A stretch of DNA of 15,848 nt, taken from Bacillota bacterium. Lineage in GTDB: Bacteria; Bacillota; Clostridia; Christensenellales; Aristaeellaceae. This document shows positions 1-6,429 of this stretch, in pieces; position 1 is the stretch's first letter, and the number at the start of each line of letters is the position of its first letter. The DNA is taken from the NCBI GenBank assembly GCA_023415145.1, contig JAEZLW010000020.1, forward strand, positions 1 through 15,848, read 5' to 3'. The position numbers were made by a program, and so were the translations under genes. The notes beneath the pieces are model-generated. The model did no database searches. It was not told the origin of the DNA and saw only the letters and a list, made by a program, of their open reading frames with translations.

Positions 1-895
1 GCTCCGTGGGCAGGCCTTTTTGCTGGTCACGGCGCAGCATGGATAAGGCCGGATAATTGTTCCAGTCGATGCGGGACAAAACTTCCCCGTCGGAATAGTT
101 CCTGTCCTTGCGGTTTGCCCAGTAGCCGATCTCCCTTTTCAGGCCGCCAAGCTCCGCCTCCGCCTTTTGCGTAAGCCCTTGGGCGTTTAGCAGCCTGGTG
201 TAGTAATAGGCGGCCGTCTCCTCCTTGCTGCTGCCCTGCTTGGGGGGCACCGGCAGCCCGAATGTGTCTGTGCGCGCATACTGCCCGAGCCAGGCGTTTT
301 TTTCAAACCAATCCCTATTGATATTTGCAGTATCGATGCCAAGGTTTGAAAGCTCCTGCAGCGCAGCCTTGTTGGTGGGCCGGGCATAGGGACGGAAGAT
401 TGGGCTGTCCGGATCCTTGGCTGATTCCTGAACAATCTTACGCAGCCTTCCGGCCTCCTTTGGATTCTCTTTGGAGAGCGCCATGATCTTCGAAAGGCTC
501 TTTGACAGCGGCGAGACAAAATCAAAAAGCGCGGGCGTTTTATTTGCCTGCGCTTTTTTCTGTTTAATCTTATCGATGATGGGCGGCTTTTTATCTGTGC
601 CGCCGGTTTCTTTGTCCGCTTCCTTATTTGTTTCGAACAGGTAGGGCAATTTTTGCATTCGTATAGGTTCATTGGGGTTAAAAGGAAGCAAAACCACCTC
701 TCCCTTTTCACCGGTGTGGTTCGGCAAAGGAACCGCCCTGGGCCGCTCGCCTGGCTTGTGCCGCTCGGGCTCCACCCACTCAACCTTCCGCTCAGGAAGC
801 TTTGTTTGAACCGCTTTCAACATCTCCGCCAGCCTTGCAAGCTGCCGCTTCCTCTCCTGCTCCTCTATGGCTTTTTGTTTGATGATATCAGGCAT
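1..895 (-). CDS. Unrecognised large protein, N-terminal part (3' end outside window)
   Basis: This minus-strand frame is open for 298 codons and runs off the left edge, so the C terminus is missing. It starts at ATG 895-893, behind an excellent Shine-Dalgarno (AAGGAGGAG, read from 910-902). The first ~25 residues (MPDIIKQKAIEEQERKRQLA and on) are highly charged and look like a coiled coil. A proline-rich linker follows (PERKVEWVEPERHKPGERP), then a lysine-rich linker, then a more globular part around residues 160-298 with motifs such as RPYARPTNKAAL and NRDWFEKNAWLGQY. No signal peptide or membrane segment is visible. I do not recognise the family; the style recalls long structural or accessory proteins of Clostridial mobile elements, but that is a guess. 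Its first 24 codons and whole upstream region recur at 4309-4715. Sure as a gene, unsure of function. Confidence 0.8.
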   Translation of the reverse strand, partial: MPDIIKQKAIEEQERKRQLARLAEMLKAVQTKLPERKVEWVEPERHKPGERPRAVPLPNHTGEKGEVVLLPFNPNEPIRMQKLPYLFETNKEADKETGGTDKKPPIIDKIKQKKAQANKTPALFDFVSPLSKSLSKIMALSKENPKEAGRLRKIVQESAKDPDSPIFRPYARPTNKAALQELSNLGIDTANINRDWFEKNAWLGQYARTDTFGLPVPPKQGSSKEETAAYYYTRLLNAQGLTQKAEAELGGLKREIGYWANRKDRNYSDGEVLSRIDWNNYPALSMLRRDQQKGLPTE

Positions 896-946
896 TCGCT
901 GCTCCTCCTTAAGGCCGCCTTGGGCCCTCACATAATAAAAGACAAC

Positions 947-996
947 AAAAAAGCTCCCTCCGGCAGCGCCCGCCTTGCTTAAAGCGGAGGCTGAGC
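947..996 (-). promoter_or_regulatory. Terminator-like hairpin in the leader of the left gene
   Basis: Read on the minus strand, two arms (GCTC plus CTCCG near 996-985, CGGAG plus GAGC near 962-953) can pair, and a run of six T follows at 952-947. It lies between a possible promoter (1051-1024) and the ribosome binding site of the left gene. It could be an attenuator in that gene's leader. It could instead be a relic terminator of a gene that once lay upstream. The equivalent hairpin in the right-hand copy pairs better (GGCTCC with GGAGCC), so this one may be decaying. Confidence 0.45.
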
Positions 997-1023
997 CCAA
1001 AAGGCAGCCTTTAATGACATCAT

Positions 1024-1051
1024 ATTATCATATGTGAAACCGGAAATACAA
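1024..1051 (-). promoter_or_regulatory. Possible promoter of the left gene
   Basis: On the minus strand TTGTAT (1051-1046) and GATAAT (1029-1024) are 16 bp apart, matching a vegetative sigma promoter at 4/6 and 5/6 positions. The direct repeat CCGGTTTC occurs twice around it. The same block is conserved unchanged in the right-hand repeat copy (4705-4678). Motif-based only. Confidence 0.35.
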
Positions 1052-1244
1052 GGAAACCGGCGAAACGCTTACCCTCCAAGACAAAGTTAGAGAACTGCGA
1101 CTCACCAACTCATATATGTGTTTCATATGCAAGCCCTAGGAAAAGCGTAGAATATATGGACGTTTCTGCCAATTTATGATAAAATACGCTAGAAATAAAT
1201 CGGAGAAACATGGAAAGCTCATTGAACTGTGAGGGAACAAGGAA

Positions 1245-2183
1245 TTGCGAATATACAAACGCTTTAAGGCCACAAATCAAGTAACTCTTCTTAATGGCGA
1301 CTGCCTTGATCTCCTTAAGCAGTTGCCAGATGAATCGGTTGATCTTGTGGTTACTTCTCCCCCATATTGTATGGGTAAGGCATACGAGGATCCGCATAAT
1401 GACATCCAAACATTCAAGCAGCAGCATATATCGATATTTGATGATCTATATCGTGCACTTAAACCAGGCGGAAGTATATGCTGGCAAGTTGGATACCATG
1501 TTTCTGAAAAGTGTATTATTCCTCTTGATTATATTATATATGATATATTTACATCTGCCAGCTCCGAGCTTAAATATCCACTTGTTCTTCGGAATCGGAT
1601 AATTTGGACATTTGGGCATGGCCTAAACAGCACACGACGCTTTAGCGGACGTCATGAAACAATTCTGTGGTTTACAAAAGGATCAGAATTTACTTTTGAT
1701 CTTAATAGTGTTCGCATTCCGCAAAAGTATCCGGGAAAGAAATCATATAAAGGTCCCCACAAGGGTGCATTAAGTGGAAATCCATTGGGGAAAAATCCCT
1801 CAGACGTTTGGGATATATCAGATGTGTGGGATATACCAAACGTGAAGGCGAAACACGTTGAAAAAACTGAGCATCCTTGTCAATTCCCTGTTGCTATCCC
1901 ACAGCGACTCATTAAAGCTCTCGCTCCCGCAAATGGCTTGATTTTGGATCCTTATATGGGTTCTGGGACAACTGGTGTTGCAGCAATAATCGAGGGAAGA
2001 CGCTTCATAGGCGCTGAAATCTACAAAAACTATTTTGACATTTCTAGAAGACGAATAACTGAAGCGGCTAACGGAGAAGCAAAGACTCGCGAAGATCGAC
2101 CAGTAGCCGAACCAAATGCAAATGATGCCGTAGCAAAACTGCCGGAGGAATTCAGGAAGGCGAGGGAAGCCAATAATGGCTAA
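1245..2183 (+). CDS. Site-specific DNA methyltransferase, beta class (N4-cytosine or N6-adenine)
   Basis: A 312-aa amino-methyltransferase that would use S-adenosylmethionine to methylate the exocyclic amine of adenine or cytosine in a specific DNA sequence. The catalytic motif IV TSPPY is at residues 37-41 and the AdoMet-binding motif I DPYMGSGTT at 235-243. The order IV before I is that of the beta class. The conserved ALKPGG (71-76) and HPCQFP (210-215) signatures are also present. The start is TTG: a TGA at 1230-1232 closes the frame upstream, and no ATG lies between it and the conserved core; GAGGG at 1231-1235 is the likely binding site. It overlaps the next gene by 8 nt (ATGGCTAA), so the two are probably translationally coupled. 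The motif SDVWDI is duplicated in tandem (residues 186-197). The target base cannot be decided from motifs. AT-richer than the flanking genes, suggesting transfer. Confidence 0.93.
   Translation: MRIYKRFKATNQVTLLNGDCLDLLKQLPDESVDLVVTSPPYCMGKAYEDPHNDIQTFKQQHISIFDDLYRALKPGGSICWQVGYHVSEKCIIPLDYIIYDIFTSASSELKYPLVLRNRIIWTFGHGLNSTRRFSGRHETILWFTKGSEFTFDLNSVRIPQKYPGKKSYKGPHKGALSGNPLGKNPSDVWDISDVWDIPNVKAKHVEKTEHPCQFPVAIPQRLIKALAPANGLILDPYMGSGTTGVAAIIEGRRFIGAEIYKNYFDISRRRITEAANGEAKTREDRPVAEPNANDAVAKLPEEFRKAREANNG
1800..1835 (+). repeat. 18-bp tandem duplication inside the methyltransferase gene
   Basis: Two adjacent 18-bp units (1800-1817 and 1818-1835) match at 16 of 18 positions and encode SDVWDI twice. 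The family usually carries a single SDVWDIP-like motif, so six residues appear inserted in frame in the substrate-side region just before KAKHVEKTEHP. Confidence 0.8.
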
Positions 2184-3915
2184 GACTACTAAAAAAAAGC
2201 ATAGCCTTACGGCGGAACAGCTACAGTTGAAGCGACTCAAAGCTGCATTTAAGCGGAAGATTCGAAGTGTGTTTGTTGGCGCTGGATTAATCCACATCCC
2301 GACGAACGATCATGAAATGTATGTCGGCTTTCGTAAAGTTGAAGTCGATGCTCTATTCATATACGAGAACATTTGGTTACTCTGCGAAGACACAGTCAAA
2401 ACAACGAACATCAGGGATCATATTCGTACCAAGAACGAAGCCTTCGATGAAATCAAACAGCATTTATCTGACTATATAGATAAATTGGTTGAGCTATTTC
2501 CTGATAAGGCCGAAATTTTGAATCATTATGATGCGGATAGAATAAAAGTATTTGGATTATACATTTCTCGCGAAGAGTTGGATTTATCTAGCGATGACAT
2601 AAATCTGTTTAAGCATCTCACATTTGTAAAACCCCAAACCATTAACTATTTTCACTGGATAGTACAGTGCATAAAATTGTCATCAAGGAATGAAATATTC
2701 CGGTTCCTTGGGGTCAAAAACAGCCAAATAGGCTTAGTTTGTAGTTCGAGCAGCAGTACGCAAATTACTGCGCCGATTATCTATCCTAAGGAGTTCACAG
2801 GGTTAAAAAATAAAGTCAGAATCGTGTCATTCATGATGTCAGCTGAGGATCTGCTTAGCACTTGTTATGTGCTCCGAAAGGATAATTGGGATGACTCGAT
2901 GTGGTTATATCAACGACTTATTGATAAGAGCAAAATAAAAAACATACGCGCATTCATAGAGTTGAAAGGGGAGGCTTTTTACAATAATATCATTGTGGCC
3001 TTGCCAGATAATATTTCATTTGTAGATAGCGCTCATCATTACCAGAACATTGAAGAGATAAATGATTTGGAAAGCGACTGCAAGTTAGTATTGCCTAAGG
3101 AGATGAATAGCATATGTGTTATTGACGGTCAACACCGCATATATGCTCATTACGAAAGTGGCCTAAATACCAAGCAGGAGCAAAAAATATCGACATTAAG
3201 GAAACAACTTCACTTGTTGGTCACCGGATTGGCATTTCCACCTGACATGACTGAAGAAGAACGAGTACGGCTACAAAGCGAAATATTTTTGGAAATCAAC
3301 TCAAACGCAAAGCCAGTTCCACAAAATGTTCTGCTGCACATTAAGCGAATCATAAACCCAATTGCTGATGAAAGTATTGCTCAATTTGTCATTGAGAAAC
3401 TTAACAAGGAAGGGGTATTCAAAAATATGTTACAGCTTTCTTCCTTGGATAATGCAAAGCTAAAAACAGCATCAATTGTTAGGTTTGCCCTCAGGTATCT
3501 TGTTACAGTAAAACCTGCTGATGGAAAGTACAGCTTATTCCAGTATTGGAACGGCGATCATGATGCTCTCCTAAAGATGAAAGGGAATGCTGTTTCTGAT
3601 TATGTACATTTTTGCGCAAGTACACTTAGAAATTACTTTGGTGCAGTAAAGAAGAACTTGAAATCCAGCTGGGAGGCGGATGATTCGAAAATTCTGTCTG
3701 TCATTTCTATAAATGGCTTCATTATCGCTCTAACAAGGCAACTAGGTATAAACGGCGTTCAGGATTTTGATTGTTACGATAAAGTTTTCTACGGATGGCA
3801 GTGTGATTTCTCAAATGAGGGATTTTCTTACACTTCTAGTCAATATAGAAAGTTCTCCAGGCAGATTTTAATAGAGGCCTTTAGAATACCAGAAGCGATA
3901 GTTGAAACTTTATGA
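2176..3915 (+). CDS. DGQHR-domain protein (DndB/DpdB-related) with a possible degenerate nuclease-like N-terminal domain
   Basis: A 579-aa cytoplasmic protein with the diagnostic DGQHR motif at residues 317-321 and FLEINSNAKPVP at 371-382. Both are typical of the DGQHR family, which includes DndB of DNA phosphorothioation islands and DpdB of 7-deazaguanine DNA islands. The N-terminal ~150 residues contain EVDALFIYENIWLLCEDT (56-73). Its spacing (acid, strand, hydrophobic strand ending in E-x-T) recalls a PD-(D/E)XK nuclease core with the lysine replaced by threonine; this is inference. The start is ATG 2176, inside the end of the methyltransferase gene. No dndC/D/E or dpd genes are in view, so this is not a standard Dnd or Dpd locus. 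Likely role: the restriction, sensing or regulatory partner of the methyltransferase. Family assignment is confident, function is not. Confidence 0.85.
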   Translation: MAKTTKKKHSLTAEQLQLKRLKAAFKRKIRSVFVGAGLIHIPTNDHEMYVGFRKVEVDALFIYENIWLLCEDTVKTTNIRDHIRTKNEAFDEIKQHLSDYIDKLVELFPDKAEILNHYDADRIKVFGLYISREELDLSSDDINLFKHLTFVKPQTINYFHWIVQCIKLSSRNEIFRFLGVKNSQIGLVCSSSSSTQITAPIIYPKEFTGLKNKVRIVSFMMSAEDLLSTCYVLRKDNWDDSMWLYQRLIDKSKIKNIRAFIELKGEAFYNNIIVALPDNISFVDSAHHYQNIEEINDLESDCKLVLPKEMNSICVIDGQHRIYAHYESGLNTKQEQKISTLRKQLHLLVTGLAFPPDMTEEERVRLQSEIFLEINSNAKPVPQNVLLHIKRIINPIADESIAQFVIEKLNKEGVFKNMLQLSSLDNAKLKTASIVRFALRYLVTVKPADGKYSLFQYWNGDHDALLKMKGNAVSDYVHFCASTLRNYFGAVKKNLKSSWEADDSKILSVISINGFIIALTRQLGINGVQDFDCYDKVFYGWQCDFSNEGFSYTSSQYRKFSRQILIEAFRIPEAIVETL

Positions 3916-3947
3916 ATCAGAGAGGTTTACAAGGGTATGTTTCCTTA

Positions 3948-4172
3948 TTAGATTCGAAAAACATATTTTATTGCAATCGGTGTAATTCGGAGTTGCAACT
4001 CTGACATGACAGTATTAAAGAACTCCTTTTGTTTTACTTCATGCCCTGCTTTGGCTGTTTTGCTTTTCATTGTGTGGATCGCTCCCTCAATTCTTACAAT
4101 GTCATCATTTGACAAATCCCCAGAAAAATAGAAGGCATATCCATCAACAGCTAATTTATATAGTTCCATCAT
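3948..4172 (-). CDS. Small hypothetical protein, convergent with the DGQHR gene
   Basis: A 74-aa frame starting at ATG 4172-4170 (MMELYKLAVDGYAFYFSGD...). AAAAGGAG lies at 4190-4183, about 10 nt upstream, and a perfect -10 box TATAAT at 4204-4199, so it appears to have its own promoter; no convincing -35 was found. The protein is mixed alpha/beta in look, without signal peptide, membrane segment or recognised motif. It ends 32 bp from the DGQHR stop, tail to tail, and shares the AT-rich composition of the cassette. It could be a third cassette component, such as a regulator, inhibitor or antitoxin-like protein, but nothing in the sequence proves this. Confidence 0.7.
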   Translation of the reverse strand: MMELYKLAVDGYAFYFSGDLSNDDIVRIEGAIHTMKSKTAKAGHEVKQKEFFNTVMSELQLRITPIAIKYVFRI

Positions 4173-4227
4173 GAAAGGTCATCTCCTTTTTCTTTCTCAT
4201 TATACGAAATAGAATCAGGTACTATCC

Positions 4228-4380
4228 CTAAGCCCTTTGGTTTTCCTTCGCTTTTTGCTGTACCTCGCGGAACTTGGCTTCTTGCTGGGCTTACAATTCT
4301 GCCACCTGCTCCGCCAGCCTTGCAAGCTGCCGCTTCCTCTCCTGCTCCTCTATGGCTTTTTGTTTGATGATATCAGGCAT
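4228..4380 (-). pseudogene. Broken second copy of the left gene's N terminus
   Basis: ATG 4380-4378 with the same ribosome binding site opens a frame whose first 24 codons match the left gene exactly at the DNA level. It then diverges (QVAEL), hits TAA at 4293-4291, and continues in the same frame as protein-like charged sequence (AQQEAKFREVQQKAKENQRA) to a TAG at 4230-4228. The reading suggests a coiled-coil N terminus of a paralogue carrying a nonsense mutation and a lost 3' part. The unit after codon 24 differs from the left gene, so it is not a simple truncated copy. It could also be a genuine 29-aa peptide, which is less likely. Confidence 0.65.
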
Positions 4381-4395
4381 TCGCTGCTCCTCCTT

Positions 4396-4559
4396 GTAAT
4401 ACAAATTCCAAACATTAATGCGTCGTCGCGGCAGCTCTTTTCGCGCAGGGCATCGTCGCCTTCCGCGGGGCGTAGCGCGGCGTTGCTTCGCTCCGGCTCC
4501 TTGCCCCGCTATCTGCAATAGCTCACCGCTTTGGACGCATTAATATTTTCCATTAGTAT
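4396..4559. mobile_element. MITE-like 164-bp insertion with inverted-repeat ends
   Basis: Comparison with the left repeat copy shows that this segment was inserted between the ribosome binding site and the upstream leader (intact site at 906-916). Its ends carry ~25-bp imperfect inverted repeats (4400-4424 and 4534-4558) with a perfect 11-bp core ATTAATGCGTC at 4414-4424 and its complement at 4534-4544. The interior is GC-rich and holds another inverted pair, GCGGGGC (4465-4471) with GCCCCGC (4503-4509). It encodes no transposase. No clean target-site duplication is visible. A small non-autonomous element is the best reading; a mobile hairpin repeat is the alternative. Confidence 0.6.
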
Positions 4560-4599
4560 AAGGCCGCCTTGGGCCCTCGCCTTCATAAAAATAGACAAC

Positions 4600-4651
4600 A
4601 AAAAAGGCTCCCTCCGGCAGCGCCCGCCTTGCTTAAAGCGGAGGCGGAGCC
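4600..4651 (-). terminator. Intrinsic terminator downstream of the DUF454 gene
   Basis: On the minus strand GGCTCC and CTCCG (4651-4646, 4643-4639) pair with CGGAG and GGAGCC (4616-4612, 4611-4606), leaving a 2-nt bulge, and six T follow at 4605-4600. It lies about 75 bp after the stop of the DUF454 gene, which is transcribed toward it. A related, weaker hairpin stands at 947-996. If the conserved TTGTAT/GATAAT motif at 4705-4678 is active, the hairpin would be a leader attenuator instead. Confidence 0.6.
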
Positions 4652-4723
4652 CAAAAGGCAGCTTTTAATGACACCATATTATCATATGTGAAACCGGAAA
4701 TACAAGGAAACCGGCACAGAGAC

Positions 4724-5092
4724 TTACATCCGCTTCATCCGCTTCAAAAGCAGGCTGAATAAGAATCCGGCAGCCACAATCGCAAGCCGGAGCCAGGGGC
4801 TTTTCACAAGGAACAGGGAGATGATTACCGACAGCCACAAAAAAACCAGGGCGGTTTTGAATACCTTTTTCCTGACCACCCTGCGCTCAATGAAATCACG
4901 AATATACTTTCCAAACAGCCTGTTGCTTTTGAGCTTTGCATACAGCTTGTCTGAGCTGCGTGCAAAACACCATACGGCCAGCAAAAGAAACGGCGTGGCC
5001 GGCACAACGGGCAGCAGAAAACCGATCACCCCCAGGGAAAGGCTCGCTGCGCCGGAAACCATCAGCACCGCCTTTTTCACCGTACCGGTCAT
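4724..5092 (-). CDS. DUF454 (YbaN-type) inner-membrane protein
   Basis: A 122-aa small membrane protein. The signature LGVIGFLLPVVPATPFLLLA, followed by WCFARSS, at about residues 20-47 is the hallmark of DUF454. Two further hydrophobic stretches near residues 80-115 make three to four membrane segments in all. The biochemical role of the family is unknown. The start chosen is ATG 5092-5090, because GGGGTG lies a few bases upstream; an in-frame ATG six codons earlier has no binding site. Transcription ends at the hairpin 4600-4651. It is divergent from the DUF2974 gene, with a ~155-bp shared intergenic region. Confidence 0.85.
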   Translation of the reverse strand: MTGTVKKAVLMVSGAASLSLGVIGFLLPVVPATPFLLLAVWCFARSSDKLYAKLKSNRLFGKYIRDFIERRVVRKKVFKTALVFLWLSVIISLFLVKSPWLRLAIVAAGFLFSLLLKRMKRM

Positions 5093-5247
5093 ATATTCAC
5101 CCCGGTCCATTTTTTTGCGCCGGGGATATTGTTTGCACTTTTACCCTGTCTTACGCTTTTTGCAGGAATCGGGCCGGTGTCTGTCCAATGTACATAATCG
5201 TATGGAAATTTTCTGGAAAAAAAATGGTACAGGATGGGGGAGCAAGG

Positions 5248-6351
5248 ATGGCGACAATGCTGGATTACCTGTTTTGGCGGGGGGATGTGCCGTTTTCCTG
5301 CTCCCCGTTCAATGATGTGGACAACCTGATCCTATCGGAATTTACATACCTTGCTTTGGAAAAGGCGCTGCCGGTAAGTGGCAGGATGACCGTCCGTGAC
5401 CTGTACGAAGCCCTGAAGGACTGCCCCGACGCCTTCGGCTTTTTAAGCCAGGAAAACAACCGCAAAATGCTGGCGTTCATGGGTCAGGGGCAGCGCTTTT
5501 GCAATACGGAGGTTTGCTTTTACCTTGCCGAAACAGATGAAGTCGTGCAAAAGCAGTTTGCAGCCGTGACCTTTCTTTTGCCCTGCGGCACCGCGTATGT
5601 GGCCTTTCGCGGCACGGACAACACATTGGTTGGCTGGAAGGAAGACTTCAACATGGCCTTTTCCTGCCCCGTGCCCGCCCAGGTGGAAGCGCTTGCCTAC
5701 CTGGCAAAGGCTGCGGACATGTTTCCCCTGCCGCTACTCGTGGGCGGCCACAGCAAGGGCGGAAACCTTTCTGTGTACGCCGCGGCCTATGCCTCCGAGG
5801 AGGTACAAAACCGCATCCTAACCGTCTACAGCAACGACGGCCCGGGCATGGACGAAGCCACCATCAATAGCCCTGGGTACCAGAGAATTGAACCCAGGCT
5901 GCGCTCCATCGTACCCGAGTTTTCCATCATCGGCATGCTGCTTCACCAGCACAGGCAGCATCAGGTGATCAAAAGCTGCGCTTCGGGCCTTTCGCAGCAC
6001 GACCCCTTTTCCTGGTGCGTACAACGGGATGCCTTTGAGCCGGCGGAACAACTGAAGCCCGCCAGCATCCGGATTGACGAAATATTGGATACCTGGCTGT
6101 TTGACATGAGCACCGATGAGCGCATGTCCCTGATTGAAGCGCTCTACGCCGTATTGAGCGCCACCAAGGCCTCCACCGTTGAAGACCTTCGCGGCGGAAC
6201 GCTGAAAAAAGCCGGTGCCATCCTCTCGGTGCTCCGGCATATGGATTCTTCCTCCCGGCATCTGGTGCTTAAAAAGCTGGGCGGGCTGGTGAGCGTCGCG
6301 GTAAGCGGAGCCAGGAGCGAACAGGAGAAGGCGGAACAGGCGGTAATGTGA
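5248..6351 (+). CDS. Mbeg1-like (DUF2974) alpha/beta-hydrolase-fold protein
   Basis: A 367-aa predicted cytoplasmic protein of the DUF2974 family, related to lipase-like alpha/beta hydrolases. It opens with the family's N-terminal pattern (MLDYLFWRGDVPFS, then FNDVDNLILSEFTYL). The nucleophile elbow GHSKGG is at 167-172 (Ser169), preceded by VAFRGTDNTLVGWKEDFN at 118-135. Candidate acid and base are D197 in SNDGPG and H251 in SQHDPF; the triad assignment is by position only. Substrate unknown. Start: ATG 5248 is preceded by GGGGGAG at 5237-5243 and gives the usual family N terminus; in-frame ATGs upstream (such as 5224) lack a binding site. A longer frame reaching back to 4936 overlaps the DUF454 gene antisense and is not real. 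Confidence 0.87.
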   Translation: MATMLDYLFWRGDVPFSCSPFNDVDNLILSEFTYLALEKALPVSGRMTVRDLYEALKDCPDAFGFLSQENNRKMLAFMGQGQRFCNTEVCFYLAETDEVVQKQFAAVTFLLPCGTAYVAFRGTDNTLVGWKEDFNMAFSCPVPAQVEALAYLAKAADMFPLPLLVGGHSKGGNLSVYAAAYASEEVQNRILTVYSNDGPGMDEATINSPGYQRIEPRLRSIVPEFSIIGMLLHQHRQHQVIKSCASGLSQHDPFSWCVQRDAFEPAEQLKPASIRIDEILDTWLFDMSTDERMSLIEALYAVLSATKASTVEDLRGGTLKKAGAILSVLRHMDSSSRHLVLKKLGGLVSVAVSGARSEQEKAEQAVM

Positions 6352-6429
6352 TGCTGGCAGCATTTCAAATTTGAAAGACAATCTGAATGAACAAACGGTG
6401 TCCCGGCTGTATCCCAACAGAACAGGCTG

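Larger units (their letters stand above)
824..1061. repeat. Long direct repeat, left copy (gene start plus leader)
   Basis: This segment matches 4309-4395 together with 4560-4715 in the same orientation. The first 87 bp (824-910), carrying the first 24 codons and the ribosome binding site, are identical in both copies. The remaining ~150 bp show only a handful of differences and small indels. Similarity stops abruptly at both ends. The methyltransferase/DGQHR cassette lies exactly between the two copies. Confidence 0.9.
4309..4715. repeat. Long direct repeat, right copy (interrupted)
   Basis: Direct repeat of 824-1061: 4309-4395 is identical to 824-910, and 4560-4715 matches 911-1061 with a few differences. 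Between the two parts sits a 164-bp segment absent from the left copy. The right edge abuts the stop codon of the DUF454 gene, so this copy keeps the original-looking order: DUF454 gene, possible promoter (4705-4678), terminator hairpin, ribosome binding site, gene start. Confidence 0.9.

Noticed and set aside
187..783. 198-codon arginine- and proline-rich frame on the minus strand
   Set aside because: It overlaps the left gene in another frame; its composition is typical of a shadow and it lacks a binding site.
2176..3915. Complete Dnd phosphorothioation or Dpd 7-deazaguanine locus
   Set aside because: Only the DGQHR motif is shared; none of the sulfur-transfer or deazaguanine-insertion genes is present.
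4936..5247. Upstream extension of the DUF2974 frame
   Set aside because: Antisense to the DUF454 gene, and family N terminus plus binding site place the start at 5248.
6352..6429. Palindrome TTTCAAATTTGAAA between convergent genes as a terminator
   Set aside because: AT-rich stem without a T-run; too weak to call.
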